Counted from the first letter of the stretch, positions 15,658 to 24,873 are shown. The stretch: 41,309 nt of DNA from Elusimicrobia bacterium CG_4_9_14_3_um_filter_62_55 (GCA_002790095.1 PFUL01000018.1:1-41309); one strand, 5' to 3'. The notes: generated by a model not told the origin, from the sequence alone. A program made the numbers and translations.

Positions 15658-17451
15658 TTGATCAAGCGCCCGAGGCAATCGTTTCTGACGCGGCTGATTT
15701 TGGCGTCGGCGCTGTTGACCGCCGTGACGGCGGGTCTCGTGGGAGTCGCCGCGTCCCGCATCGCCCGCAATCATCTGATCGATGAGGCCGCGGCGAAGCT
15801 GCGCTCCCAGGGGTCGCTTTTGGTCGGACGGGTCCCTCCAAAAGAGCTGCGCGCCGGGGACAGGAAGGGCGTCGATGCGCTCGCCGACGGTCTGGGCGCA
15901 GCCGTCGGGGAGCGCGTCACGATCACGGGGCCGGACGGAACGGTGCTCGGCGACTCGGAGGTTTCTCTTCCGGAGTTGGAGGGGGTCGAGAATCATGCCG
16001 CGCGTCCGGAAATCAGAGGCGCGCAGGCGTCCGGTTTCGCTACGGCGATCCGCCGGAGCGCGACGCTCGGAACCGATTTTCTTTACGCGGCGATTCCCGT
16101 GGTCGACGGGAGAAATGCAATCGGAACCCTTCGTCTGGCGACGCCGCTTTCCGGAGTCGAGGAGAAGATACGCGGACTTCAGAAGACGATCGCTTTGTGG
16201 GCGGCGTTTTGCCTGCTTGGGGCTCTCGCGCTTTCGATTTACGTTTCGCGTTCGATACATGGTCCGATCGGAGATCTCGCGGCCGCGGCCGAACGCATCG
16301 CCGGCGGGGATTTCGCCGCTCGCGCGAAGTCGGGGACCGGTGACGAGATCGGACGCTTGGGCGAAGTGCTTAACGCGCTTTCCAGGCGCGTGTCCGAAAC
16401 GATCTCCGCGCTGTCGGCGGAAAAGATGCAGCTGCAGGCCACCTTCGACAACATGGTCGAAGGCGTCGCGCTTGTCGCCGTCGACGGCCGGGTCGAGGAC
16501 TTAAATCCGGTGATGGAGCGCTTGTTCGGCGTTGAGGCGGGAACCGCCCGGGGAAAGCGCTTCGTCGAGATCGTGCGGCAGGCCCCTTTGGAGGACCTCC
16601 TGAAGCGTTCCTTGGAACTCCGGACCCCCCAACAGGGAGAATGGACGCTCTTTACCCCCGAGGAGCGCACTTTCGAGGCGCACGCCAATCCGATCGTCGG
16701 CGAAGCGGGCCTTCAGGGCGCGGTGCTGGTGCTCCACGACATCACGCGCCTGCGCCGCTTGGAGGAGGTGCGCAAGGAATTCGTCGCGAATGTTTCGCAC
16801 GAATTGCGCACGCCGCTCGCGTCGATCAAGGGTTTCGCGGAAACGCTGCGGCGCGGCGGAGTCGACGACCCGGAGCATCGAATGGAATTCGTCGAAACGA
16901 TCGAGCGGCACGCGGACGGCTTGACCCGGCTCGTCGAAGATTTATTGGAGCTGGCGTCGATCGAATCCGGCAAGCGCGGCCTGCGCCGCGAGCGCGTCGC
17001 GCTGCGCGCGTTCGCCGACGAGATCTGGCAAAGCATCCGGCCGATCGCGGAAAAGCGCGGGGTCTCGCTCGTCAACGAAGCAGCCGGGGAGCTTGCGGTC
17101 TGGTTCGACAAGGGGGCGCTGCATCAGGTGCTTCAGAATCTTCTCGCCAACGCGGTGAAGTACAACCGCAGGAACGGAACGGTGACGCTGCGCGCGGTGC
17201 GCGAGGACGGCGGTGCGCGGCTGCGCGTCTCCGTCGAGGACACCGGCATCGGCGTGCCCCGGGCGGACCTTCCGCGGGTGTTCGAGCGCTTCTATCGCGT
17301 CGACAAGGCGCGCTCCCGCGAGCTCGGCGGCACGGGGCTCGGGCTTTCGATCGTCAAGCATCTGGTCGAGAGCCACGGCGGCAAGGTCGGGGCTGAAAGC
17401 TCCGAGGGGAAGGGCTCCACCTTCCACTTCGTCGTTCCCGCCGAAAGTTGA
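15658..17451 (+). CDS. phoR: PhoR-type membrane histidine kinase
   Basis: 597 residues with a TTG start, coupled to phoB. Two membrane segments (about 10-32 and 178-200) bracket an extracytoplasmic domain. Then come a HAMP domain (SRSIHGPIGDLAAAAERIAG), a PAS domain (about 258-360), the phospho-accepting His381 in NVSHELRTPLASIKG, and a catalytic domain with NLLANAVKYN, DTGIGVPRADLPRVFERFY and GTGLGLSIVKHL. It senses phosphate status, normally through PstSCAB and PhoU encoded downstream, and phosphorylates PhoB. The large periplasmic domain is longer than in E. coli PhoR but common in other phyla. Confidence 0.92.
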   Translation: MIKRPRQSFLTRLILASALLTAVTAGLVGVAASRIARNHLIDEAAAKLRSQGSLLVGRVPPKELRAGDRKGVDALADGLGAAVGERVTITGPDGTVLGDSEVSLPELEGVENHAARPEIRGAQASGFATAIRRSATLGTDFLYAAIPVVDGRNAIGTLRLATPLSGVEEKIRGLQKTIALWAAFCLLGALALSIYVSRSIHGPIGDLAAAAERIAGGDFAARAKSGTGDEIGRLGEVLNALSRRVSETISALSAEKMQLQATFDNMVEGVALVAVDGRVEDLNPVMERLFGVEAGTARGKRFVEIVRQAPLEDLLKRSLELRTPQQGEWTLFTPEERTFEAHANPIVGEAGLQGAVLVLHDITRLRRLEEVRKEFVANVSHELRTPLASIKGFAETLRRGGVDDPEHRMEFVETIERHADGLTRLVEDLLELASIESGKRGLRRERVALRAFADEIWQSIRPIAEKRGVSLVNEAAGELAVWFDKGALHQVLQNLLANAVKYNRRNGTVTLRAVREDGGARLRVSVEDTGIGVPRADLPRVFERFYRVDKARSRELGGTGLGLSIVKHLVESHGGKVGAESSEGKGSTFHFVVPAES

Positions 17452-17561
17452 TCGCCGTCAACTATATTTTCAACACATGATCGTTGCCCGGCGGACACCC
17501 CGAGCTCCGCAAACTATCCTAAAGTCGCTTCGCCGTAATCGGAACACATCATGGGGGTGCA

Positions 17562-18761
17562 ATGAAACACCGAGTCCTCGCCGCGCTGAGCGCGATCCTT
17601 TTCATCGGATCGTCCCGCGCGGACGCTCAAGTCTTGAAACTGCGAACGACGGTCATCAACGACCAGCGCCAGAATCTCATCGAATCCGTGAAGTTGTCCG
17701 GAGACGTCCGGCTTCGCCACGAAACCTTCAATAAGCGAACGGGAACCAACGCGGCGCGCCAGCGCCAGCGCTTTCGCTTCCGTTTGGGAAGCGCGGTCGC
17801 GCTTCCTTACTACTTCAGCGTCAACGCCAAGCTCGCCAGCGGAGTCGGCGAGCAGGTGTCGACGAATCAGAGCTTCGACGACCTGGGCAGCCAAAAGGGA
17901 ATCTTCATCGATCAGCTCTACCTTAAGTACAAGCCCTACCTTTCCGACGAGGGAAGCCTGAGCTTCGCCGCCGGAAAGATCAAGAACCCGATGTGGATGC
18001 CGTATTCGGCCGACGCGGTGTTCGACGGGGATTGGAATCCGGAGGGCATGTCCCAGTCGATCGAGTGGTTCGTCGCGCCGTTGGGCGGAATTTACTTCGC
18101 CAACGCCCTGCAGACCGCCGTCGACGAGGATTCCTCGTCGGAAGCGGACCAGTACCTGTTCTCGACCCAAATCGGCGCCGAATACCGCCTGCCGTTCCAG
18201 ACGCGTCTGCGCGTCGCCGGCGCGTTCCATGAATGGGTCAACGAGCGGGCCTCCACGCTCGGACAGACCGCGCTTAACGAGGGCAACCGGCGGATCACGA
18301 CCGCTCCGAACGCCGGCGCGCTCGCCAACGACTTCGGAGTCGCCGAGATCAGCGGGGAGTTTACCGCGTGGCCGAGGGGCTCCCAGCTGCGGGCGCAGGG
18401 AACCTGGATCAAGAACACCGCGCACGTTTCCACCCGGCTCGGCGCGGGCGACACGGCCCGCGACGACATGGGCTATCAGGTCGGTGCGATTCTCGGCGAG
18501 GCCAGCCTCGCGAAGACCTGGGAGTTCGGCTACTTTTACAAGTGGCTTGAAACCGACGCGACCGTCGCCGACGCAGCCGACTCCGACTTCGGGGACGGCG
18601 GAACGAACCGCCGCGGACATCTCGGCTGGATCGCGTACAGCCCTCTGGATTGGATGCAGATCAAGGCGAAGTTTTTCTACGTGAAGGTAATCGACGAGAT
18701 GTTGGCGCCCGGCAAGGACGACATCAACCGGACGCAGCTCGACCTCGTCGTGAAGTTCTAA
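17562..18761 (+). CDS. Putative outer-membrane porin (Porin_5-like)
   Basis: 399 residues. A signal peptide ends near DAQ (MKHRVLAALSAILFIGSSRADA). The rest is rich in alternating beta-strand patterns (KLSGDVRLRHETFN, RFRFRLGSAVALPYYFSV, GEYRLPFQ-like strands) and ends in DLVVKF with a terminal Phe, the usual signal for beta-barrel insertion. It resembles the 'putative porin' family. It sits between phoR and pstS with only 19 nt to pstS, so it likely serves phosphate or phosphate-ester entry, comparable in role but not in sequence to PhoE/OprP. GGGGGTG precedes the ATG. Confidence 0.8.
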   Translation: MKHRVLAALSAILFIGSSRADAQVLKLRTTVINDQRQNLIESVKLSGDVRLRHETFNKRTGTNAARQRQRFRFRLGSAVALPYYFSVNAKLASGVGEQVSTNQSFDDLGSQKGIFIDQLYLKYKPYLSDEGSLSFAAGKIKNPMWMPYSADAVFDGDWNPEGMSQSIEWFVAPLGGIYFANALQTAVDEDSSSEADQYLFSTQIGAEYRLPFQTRLRVAGAFHEWVNERASTLGQTALNEGNRRITTAPNAGALANDFGVAEISGEFTAWPRGSQLRAQGTWIKNTAHVSTRLGAGDTARDDMGYQVGAILGEASLAKTWEFGYFYKWLETDATVADAADSDFGDGGTNRRGHLGWIAYSPLDWMQIKAKFFYVKVIDEMLAPGKDDINRTQLDLVVKF

Positions 18762-18780
18762 TCGGAACGGAGGCTAAAAC

Positions 18781-19806
18781 ATGAAATCAATGAAATCCAT
18801 CTTGGCGGCGCTGCTCTTGGCCGCGGGGTCCGCCGGCGCGGCCTCGGCGGAACAGCGGCTCAACGGAGCGGGTGCGACCTTCCCGTTTCCGATCTACTCG
18901 AAGTGGTTCGACGCGTACAATAAGAAGACCGGAGTGAAGATCAACTACCAGGCGATCGGTTCCGGCGGCGGCATCCGTCAGGTGACGAAGAAGACCGTCG
19001 ATTTCGGCGCGTCCGACGGCCCGATGACCGACAAGCAGATGTACCAGATCGACGGGAAGATCCACCACATCCCGACGGTGCTCGGCGGCGTGGTGCCTGC
19101 GTTCAACTTGAAGGACGCCGAAGGCAATAAGGTCAGCGACCTGAAGCTGACCGGGAAGGTTCTTGCCGACATTTTCCTGGGCAAGATCACAAACTGGGAC
19201 GATCCGGAAATCGCGGATCTCAATCCGGGAGTGGGCCTGCCGGGCAACCCGATCATCGTAATCCGGCGTGCGGACGGCTCCGGAACGACCTACGCCTTCA
19301 CCGACTACCTCAGCCAGGTCAGCAAGGACTGGAAGAAGACCGTCGGACGCAACACCTCGGTGCAGTGGCCGGTGGGACTGGGCGGCAAAGGAAATCCCGG
19401 TGTTGCGGCGCTGGTGGTTCAGACGCCCAACTCCATCGGCTACCTCGAAGCGATCTATGCGATTCAAAACGATCTCCCGTACGCGTCGATGAAGAACAAG
19501 GCGGGGGAATTCGTGAAGGCCTCGATCGCCTCGGTCAACGCGGCGGCGGCGGGTTCGGCGAATTCGATGCCCAAGGATTTCCGCGTCTCGATCGCGGACG
19601 CCGACGGGCGGGGAGCCTACCCGATCTCCACCTATACCTGGCTTCTCGTATACGAGAAGAACCGGGACGGAAAGGGGGAGTTGATCCGAAATTTCCTCGA
19701 ATGGATGGTGGAGGACGGGCAGGCTTTGGCTCCGGAACTCGGTTACTCCCAACTGCCCGGGCCGGTTCGCGCGATGGTGAAGGAAACGATTAAGAAAGTT
19801 AAATAA
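18781..19806 (+). CDS. pstS: Phosphate ABC transporter substrate-binding protein PstS
   Basis: 341 residues. A signal peptide (MKSMKSILAALLLAAGSAGAASA) has no lipobox, so the protein is a soluble periplasmic binder. Typical PstS motifs: NGAGATFPFPIYSKWF, the phosphate-contacting SGGGIRQV and FGASDGPM, RADGSGTTYAFTDYLS, and the C-terminal YTWLLVYEK. GGAGG lies well placed upstream of the ATG. Cotranscribed with the porin and closed off from pstC by a strong terminator, which would allow pstS to be made in excess over the membrane complex. Confidence 0.95.
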   Translation: MKSMKSILAALLLAAGSAGAASAEQRLNGAGATFPFPIYSKWFDAYNKKTGVKINYQAIGSGGGIRQVTKKTVDFGASDGPMTDKQMYQIDGKIHHIPTVLGGVVPAFNLKDAEGNKVSDLKLTGKVLADIFLGKITNWDDPEIADLNPGVGLPGNPIIVIRRADGSGTTYAFTDYLSQVSKDWKKTVGRNTSVQWPVGLGGKGNPGVAALVVQTPNSIGYLEAIYAIQNDLPYASMKNKAGEFVKASIASVNAAAAGSANSMPKDFRVSIADADGRGAYPISTYTWLLVYEKNRDGKGELIRNFLEWMVEDGQALAPELGYSQLPGPVRAMVKETIKKVK

Positions 19807-19833
19807 ATTCGGAAGAAATCGACCTCCTTCCGG

Positions 19834-19865
19834 GGGCCGGCCGGGCGTCTCGGCCGGCCCTTTTT
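19834..19865 (+). terminator. Rho-independent terminator after pstS
   Basis: A 10-bp perfect stem (GGGCCGGCCG / CGGCCGGCCC) with a 7-nt loop, followed directly by TTTTT. The best intrinsic terminator in the window. Confidence 0.88.
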
Positions 19866-19866
19866 C

Positions 19867-19904
19867 GTCATAAAACCGTCAAATAGGGTTCGCGCGGCCG
19901 TCGC
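19867..19904 (+). promoter_or_regulatory. Pho-box-like repeats upstream of pstC
   Basis: GTCAT at 19867 and GTCAA at 19878 with A-rich spacers, then in the same 11-bp phase a degenerate unit at 19889 and GTCGC at 19900. The first strong pair lies 37 bp (from 19878) before the -10 box, exactly as at phoB, and GTCGC lies 15 bp before it. It begins one base after the terminator T-run, so pstCAB-phoU has its own PhoB-dependent promoter. Confidence 0.72.
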
Positions 19905-19914
19905 AGCCCCGGGG

Positions 19915-19920
19915 TACAAT
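19915..19920 (+). promoter_or_regulatory. -10 box of pstC
   Basis: TACAAT, 6 nt before the ATG at 19927. The same box, same spacing to start codon and same phase to the Pho repeats as phoB. Confidence 0.65.
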
Positions 19921-19926
19921 CAGGCG

Positions 19927-20901
19927 ATGCCCGTCGCCGAGTCCTCCGCCCCGCTCGCCATTGTCCGCGCCGCGCCCTCCGCGCGGACCGTCCCCGCCGA
20001 GCGGGCCGCCGACCGCTTCTTTCGCTGGATGATATCGGGTTTCGGACTTTTGGTCGTCGCGCTCGCGGTCGGCCTCGCCGCAATGCTGTACCTGCAGTCG
20101 CGCGGGACCTGGCACGAATTCGGACTTTCGTTCATTACGAGTTCAGAATGGAATCCGGTCGAGGGGCGGTTCGGCGCATGGCCGTTCATCTTCGGGACGC
20201 TCTACTCCTCGGCGCTCGCGCTGCTGATCGCGGTGCCGCTCGGCGTCGGTTCGGCGATTTTCCTCGCCGAACTCGCCCCGAAGCGCGTATCCGCGGTTTG
20301 CACCTTCCTGATCGAACTGCTTGCCGCGATCCCGAGCGTCGTGCTCGGACTGATGGGCGTTTTCGTTCTCGTTCCCGCCATCCGCTCCGTCGAGCCGTGG
20401 ATCAACAAGACGCTGGGCTTCATCCCGCTGTTTAAGGGCGCGCCGTACGGCGTCGGCATGTTCGCCGCCGCCCTGATTCTTTCGATCATGATTTTGCCGT
20501 TCATCACCAGCATCGCGCGGGACGTCCTGCTCGCCGTGCCGCGCCCTCTTAAGGAGGCGGTGTTGGCGCTCGGAGCGACCCGCTGGGAAATGGTCGTCAC
20601 GGTTTGCCTCCCTCATGCCAGGGCGGGGATCCTCGGCGCGGTGTTCCTCGCGCTCGGCCGGGCGCTCGGCGAGACGATGGCCGTGACGATGGTGATCGGC
20701 AACATGGTGCGCGTCTCGTGGTCCCTGCTCGATCCGGGCTACACGATGGCGGCCGTCATCGCCAACGAATTCGCGGAAGCCGTGGAAGACGCGCACGTGA
20801 AGGCTTTGATCGCGATCGGACTGTGCTTGTTCGGCATCACGGTGATCGTCAACGGTCTCGCCCGCCTTCTCATCTATAAAACCGTGAGAAAAACCTCGTG
20901 A
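19927..20901 (+). CDS. pstC: Phosphate ABC transporter permease PstC
   Basis: 324 residues. A short polar N-terminus is followed by six predicted membrane segments. It contains the binding-protein-dependent permease loop (GRALGETMAVTMVIGN, the EAA-type motif that contacts PstB) and the PstC-typical SEWNPVEGRFGAWPFIFGT. Forms the channel with PstA. Its stop overlaps the pstA start (GTGA). No Shine-Dalgarno precedes the ATG; the promoter position suggests leaderless translation. Confidence 0.95.
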   Translation: MPVAESSAPLAIVRAAPSARTVPAERAADRFFRWMISGFGLLVVALAVGLAAMLYLQSRGTWHEFGLSFITSSEWNPVEGRFGAWPFIFGTLYSSALALLIAVPLGVGSAIFLAELAPKRVSAVCTFLIELLAAIPSVVLGLMGVFVLVPAIRSVEPWINKTLGFIPLFKGAPYGVGMFAAALILSIMILPFITSIARDVLLAVPRPLKEAVLALGATRWEMVVTVCLPHARAGILGAVFLALGRALGETMAVTMVIGNMVRVSWSLLDPGYTMAAVIANEFAEAVEDAHVKALIAIGLCLFGITVIVNGLARLLIYKTVRKTS

Positions 20902-21737
20902 AGCGCCGTAAAGTCGTGAACGCGGCGATGCTCACGCTGACCGGCGTCTGCGCTCTCCTCTCGTTGTCCGCCCTGTTCGCGATTTTGGGATACATCGCTT
21001 GGAAAGGCGCGGCCGCGATCAACTGGGGATTTCTGACGCAGCTTCCCAAGCCCGTCGGCGAGACCGGCGGCGGGATCGCGCATTCGATCGTCGGTTCGGC
21101 CAAGGTCGTCGGGTTGGCCGCATTGTTGGGGATTCCCGTAGGGGTTCTGGCGGCGGTGTATCTGGCCGAATACGGGAACAATAAGCTCGGGTTCTTGGTT
21201 CGCTACGCGGCCGACGTGCTCAACGGCATTCCGTCGATCGTGATGGGAATATTCGCCTACGCGCTGGTGGTCGTTCCGTTCAAGGGGTTCAGCGCGCTCG
21301 CGGGCAGCGTCGCGCTCGCGGTCATTTTGATTCCGATGGTGACCCGTTCGAGCGAGGAGTTCATCCGCATGGTGCCGGGTTCCATCCGCGAAGCCGCGCT
21401 GGCGCTCGGCGTTCCGCAGTGGAAGGTGATCCTGTTCGTCGTTCTTCCGACCGCGTCGCGCGGCATCATGACCGGCGCGATTCTGGCCGTTTCCCGCATC
21501 GCCGGAGAGACCGCCCCCTTGATCTTCACCGCGTTTGGAAACCGCTTTTGGGACGAAGGTTGGACGCACCCGATCGCGGCGCTTCCGCTGACGATTTACA
21601 ACTACGCGATATCTCCGTACCGGGATTGGCACGAGCAGGCGTGGGCCGCGGCGTTTCTCCTGCTGATGTTCGTGCTCGCCGTGAACGTGACCGCGAGGAC
21701 ATTGCTGCGTCCGCGCGGAGGAGCCGCGCAAGGATGA
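20898..21737 (+). CDS. pstA: Phosphate ABC transporter permease PstA
   Basis: 279 residues, GTG start overlapping pstC. Six membrane segments. Motifs: [19 protein letters not shown], a cytoplasmic loop with [21 protein letters not shown], and [17 protein letters not shown], the EAA-loop that docks on PstB. Partner of PstC in the inner-membrane channel. ATGA overlap with pstB. Confidence 0.95.
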   Translation: MKRRKVVNAAMLTLTGVCALLSLSALFAILGYIAWKGAAAINWGFLTQLPKPVGETGGGIAHSIVGSAKVVGLAALLGIPVGVLAAVYLAEYGNNKLGFLVRYAADVLNGIPSIVMGIFAYALVVVPFKGFSALAGSVALAVILIPMVTRSSEEFIRMVPGSIREAALALGVPQWKVILFVVLPTASRGIMTGAILAVSRIAGETAPLIFTAFGNRFWDEGWTHPIAALPLTIYNYAISPYRDWHEQAWAAAFLLLMFVLAVNVTARTLLRPRGGAAQG

Positions 21738-22576
21738 AGATGACGATGATAGAGCCGATTGAAACCGAAAAGTCGCTTCGCCGTCCCGAGGTGGGGGCCG
21801 CAGGGAGCGCGCCGGTCTCCGGAGGGAAGCCGGTGATGGACGTGCGGGAATTGCGCGCGGGCTACGGGTCCGGGGACGTGCTGCACGGCATTTCTTTGGC
21901 CGTCCCCGAGCGAAGCGTTACCGCGATCATCGGTCCTTCCGGCTGCGGGAAGTCGACCTTTATCCGGTGTCTCAACCGCATGCACGAGGTCGCCCCGGGC
22001 GCGGAATGCCGCGGGCAAGTCCTGCTCGGGGGGCGGGACATTTTCGCCATGGACGCAGTGGAGCTGCGCCGCGAGGTCGGGATGGTGTTTCAAAAGCCTA
22101 ATCCCTTCCCGACGATGTCGATCTACAAAAACGTCGCCGCGGGATTGACGCTTAACGGCGTCCGCGACAAGGCCGTGGTCCGGGGCCGCGTCGAAGAGAG
22201 TTTGCGGGGGGCGGCCCTGTGGGATGAGGTCAAGGACCGCCTCGACGGTCCCGCGACCGGACTCTCGGGCGGCCAGCAGCAGCGCCTGTGCATCGCTCGG
22301 GCGCTGGCCGTTGAGCCGAAGATTCTTTTGCTCGACGAGCCGTGTTCGGCTCTCGACCCCAGCGCAACGGCCCGGGTCGAGGAGTTGATTCACGCGCTGC
22401 GCAAGCGGCTTTCGATCGTCATCGTCACGCACAACATGCAGCAGGCGGCGCGGGTGTCCCAGCGCACCGCCTTCTTTCTGATGGGGGAACTCGTGGAGTA
22501 CGACGATACGAGAAAAATCTTTACCAACCCGTCCGACAAGCGGACCGAGGACTACGTGACCGGGAGGTTCGGGTGA
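21734..22576 (+). CDS. pstB: Phosphate ABC transporter ATPase PstB
   Basis: 280 residues. Walker [12 protein letters not shown]-loop [17 protein letters not shown], signature LSGGQQQR, Walker [14 protein letters not shown] and the switch His in VTHNMQQA. The N-terminus is about 25 residues longer than usual before the first strand. It powers phosphate import through PstCA. A GTGA overlap links it to phoU. Confidence 0.96.
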   Translation: MKMTMIEPIETEKSLRRPEVGAAGSAPVSGGKPVMDVRELRAGYGSGDVLHGISLAVPERSVTAIIGPSGCGKSTFIRCLNRMHEVAPGAECRGQVLLGGRDIFAMDAVELRREVGMVFQKPNPFPTMSIYKNVAAGLTLNGVRDKAVVRGRVEESLRGAALWDEVKDRLDGPATGLSGGQQQRLCIARALAVEPKILLLDEPCSALDPSATARVEELIHALRKRLSIVIVTHNMQQAARVSQRTAFFLMGELVEYDDTRKIFTNPSDKRTEDYVTGRFG

Positions 22577-23286
22577 GCGTGGAGCGGCATTTCGACCGGG
22601 ACTTGGACGGACTGCGCGAGGCGATTCTGCGCATGGGAGGGCTTTGCGAGGGAATGATCCACTCCGCCGTGAAGCTCGTGATCGAAAGCGACCCCTCCTT
22701 GCTCCCCGGCATCACGGAGCGCGAGGACCGCGTGAACGGGCTTCATTTGGAGATCGACGAGTTGTGCCTGAACCTGCTGGCGCTTCACTCCCCGGCCGCC
22801 GGCGATCTTCGCCTGGTGGCCGCCGCGCTGAAGGTGAACTCGGACCTGGAGCGCATCGGCGATCAGGCGGTCAACGTCGCCGAAACGGGCTGCTTCCTTT
22901 CGAATCTGCCGCAGATGAAGCTGGGCGACGTGCCGCGGATGGCCGAACTAGCCGTGGCGATGCTTAAGGACAGCCTCGACGCGTTCGCGAAGAAGGACGT
23001 GGAACTCGCGAAATCGGTGATCCGGCGCGACGACGAGGAAGATCGGCTGAAGAGTCAAACCTTCAACGAACTGCGCTCTCTGATGCAGTCCGACGCCTCG
23101 ACGATCCAGCGCGCGCTCGACATGATCTTGATTTCGCGCAACCTGGAGCGGATCGCCGACCATGCTACCAACATCGCCGAGGACGTGATCTTCATGGTGC
23201 TCGGCCAGGACATCCGCCACGGCGTCGTGCCCGTCGACGATGTCGGCGACGAGACGAGAGCCGCCGCTCCAAAATCCGGAAGTTAA
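22573..23286 (+). CDS. phoU: Phosphate signalling protein PhoU
   Basis: 237 residues from the GTG overlapping the pstB stop. An all-helical protein of two PhoU repeats (about 10-110 and 120-220). [20 protein letters not shown] in the first and [18 protein letters not shown] in the second are the metal-binding helices. PhoU links the transporter to PhoR and keeps PhoB off when phosphate is plentiful. Ends 8 nt from the convergent plcP/agt ORF with no obvious terminator between. Confidence 0.95.
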   Translation: MSVERHFDRDLDGLREAILRMGGLCEGMIHSAVKLVIESDPSLLPGITEREDRVNGLHLEIDELCLNLLALHSPAAGDLRLVAAALKVNSDLERIGDQAVNVAETGCFLSNLPQMKLGDVPRMAELAVAMLKDSLDAFAKKDVELAKSVIRRDDEEDRLKSQTFNELRSLMQSDASTIQRALDMILISRNLERIADHATNIAEDVIFMVLGQDIRHGVVPVDDVGDETRAAAPKSGS

Positions 23287-23294
23287 CACGCCGC

Positions 23295-24671
23295 TTAGGC
23301 GGCCAGCGCCAGCGCGTCGGGATCCGGCGGCGCGTACCAGGGGCGCGGCTCCAGCAGCGCCGCGAAGCGTTCCGCGACGCTCGCCCAGGAATAGGAAAGC
23401 GCGTACTCCCGGCAGCGCTCCGGGTCCAAGCTCAGAGCGGTCCGCACGGCGCGCCCGAGATCCTCGTCGAGGCAGCCGACCGCCGGGTCGGTGACCGCGT
23501 CGCGCGGGCCGGCGACCGGAAACGCCGCCACCGGGACCCCGGAGGCGAGGGCTTCCAGCAGCACGAGGCCGAAGTCGGTACGGCTCGGAAAAACGAACGC
23601 GTCGGCGTCGGCGTAGCATCGCGCGAGTTCCTCGCCGCGCTTTGCCCCCAAGAACCGGACTCCGGGATAGCGCCGCTTGAGTCCAGGAAGGCTGGGGCCG
23701 TCTCCAACGACGACCTTCGTCCCCGAAAACTCCAAACCCAGGAAGGCTTCCAAATTCTTCTCGACCGCGACGCGTCCCACATTGAGCAGAATCGGGTGGG
23801 GGAGGTCTAAATAACCTTTGGGCCGGGGGCGAAACAGCACGGCGTCGACGCCGCGGCTCCAAAGCTTGAGGTTTTCGAACCCGCGCCCCTCGAGTTCGGC
23901 GATCAGCGAGGGAGTGGCGGCGAGCACGCGCGACGCGGGACGATGGAACCATCGCATAAAGCGAAATCCGACCTCGACCGGAAGTCCGGTGCGGCGCTTC
24001 ACGTAGTCGGGAAAGCGGGTGTGAAACGCGGTCGTAAACGCGACGCCGCGGTCGAGGCAGATCCGACGCGCGGCGAGGCCGAGAGGGCCTTCAGTCGCGA
24101 GATGCACCGCATCCGGAGAGGCCGCGTCGAGAATACGTTCCAGGCGGCGGCGGGGGGCGACGGCCAATCGGATTTCCGGGTAGCCGGGACAGGGAAGCGA
24201 CGCGACGCGAAGCGGCCGGGCTCGACGACCTCGACCAGATGCCCTCTCCGGCGCAGTTCGTGTATCGTGTATTCGAGCGTGCGCGACGACGCCGTCGAAC
24301 TGGTCGCCGTGGATGACCAGCAGCCGCCGTCCGTCGGCGGTCTTGTGGACCGCTTCTCTGACGACGCGTACGCCGCCGAAGCGCAATCCCAGAAAATCCC
24401 GCATGCCCTCGTCGTGGTTTCCCGGGACGTACACGACCTTCGTTCCCTTGCGCGCCTTTCGCAGCACCTTTTGAATCACGTCGTTGTGAGCCTGCGGCCA
24501 GTACCAGCTTTTCTTGAGGGCCCAGCCGTCGATGATGTCGCCGACGAGGTAGAGGCGGTCGGATTCGTTGTTCTTTAGGAAGTCGAGCAGGTAGTCCGCC
24601 TTGCAGCCGCGAGTACCCAGATGAATGTCCGAGAGCCAGATCGTCCGGTAGCGCTTCGGCGTGGTCTGCAT
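23295..24671 (-). CDS. PlcP-type metallophosphoesterase joined to GT4 glycosyltransferase (Agt-like), chimeric ORF
   Basis: 458 residues. Residues 1-135 are the front of a calcineurin-like phosphoesterase (WLSDIHLG, GDIIDGW, PGNHDE, IHGDQFDG) with the KKSWYWPQAHND signature of PlcP. PlcP is the phospholipase C that removes head groups under phosphate starvation; LpxH is the distant alternative. The C-terminal GHxH metal motif is missing. From about residue 160 on it is a GT4 glycosyltransferase (PCPGYPEIRLA, TEGPLGLAARR, FHTRFPDY, NVGRVAVEKN, FGLVLLEALA), lacking its first 40 or so residues in frame. In other bacteria plcP and agt are adjacent separate genes making glycolipids. Here they are merged, with about 25 junction residues read out of the GT4 frame (see findings). 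GAGGAGGGAGG precedes the ATG. Confidence 0.72.
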   Translation of the reverse strand: MQTTPKRYRTIWLSDIHLGTRGCKADYLLDFLKNNESDRLYLVGDIIDGWALKKSWYWPQAHNDVIQKVLRKARKGTKVVYVPGNHDEGMRDFLGLRFGGVRVVREAVHKTADGRRLLVIHGDQFDGVVAHARIHDTRTAPERASGRGRRARPLRVASLPCPGYPEIRLAVAPRRRLERILDAASPDAVHLATEGPLGLAARRICLDRGVAFTTAFHTRFPDYVKRRTGLPVEVGFRFMRWFHRPASRVLAATPSLIAELEGRGFENLKLWSRGVDAVLFRPRPKGYLDLPHPILLNVGRVAVEKNLEAFLGLEFSGTKVVVGDGPSLPGLKRRYPGVRFLGAKRGEELARCYADADAFVFPSRTDFGLVLLEALASGVPVAAFPVAGPRDAVTDPAVGCLDEDLGRAVRTALSLDPERCREYALSYSWASVAERFAALLEPRPWYAPPDPDALALAA

Positions 24672-24686
24672 GCGGCCTCCCTCCTC

Positions 24687-24806
24687 TTATTTGCGGCCGG
24701 GGATCACCAAAAGCAGCGCGGCGGCCAAAGCGAGGATGAGAACCCCGACGAACAGGTCGATCAGTCCTCCTCGCCAGTCCTCCGCCGCGTCTCCCGGTCC
24801 GTTCAT
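24687..24806 (-). CDS. 39-residue single-span membrane protein upstream of plcP
   Basis: Encodes a short acidic head (MNGPGDAAEDWRGG) and one hydrophobic span (LIDLFVGVLILALAAALLLV) ending IPGRK. The positive end suggests an N-out or N-in single-pass anchor. Support: TAAACT exactly 6 nt before the ATG, a stop codon 15 nt before the plcP ATG, and a strong ribosome site in between. I do not recognise a family. The position at the head of a lipid-remodelling operon suggests a small regulator or membrane partner, which is inference only. Confidence 0.6.
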   Translation of the reverse strand: MNGPGDAAEDWRGGLIDLFVGVLILALAAALLLVIPGRK

Positions 24807-24812
24807 GACCTT

Positions 24813-24818
24813 AGTTTA
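24813..24818 (-). promoter_or_regulatory. -10 box of the small membrane protein/plcP operon
   Basis: TAAACT on the minus strand, 6 nt before the ATG at 24806. The minus-strand GTCAC of the central operator starts 60 bp upstream of it. Confidence 0.5.
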
Positions 24819-24873
24819 AAGGAAAGGCAGGCGGGGACCCATTGCGGGCGGGTCAGCGTTTTGTAAGAACGGC

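Noticed and set aside
17457-17540. Possible Pho box before the porin (GTCAA at 17457, GTCGC at 17524)
   Set aside because: The repeats do not keep the 11-bp phase and no -10 lies at the expected distance.
23295-24671. Calling the phosphoesterase half LpxH (lipid A synthesis)
   Set aside because: The KKSWYWPQAHND region and the neighbouring GT4 and Pho context fit PlcP better; the LpxH label is a common generic annotation for this family.
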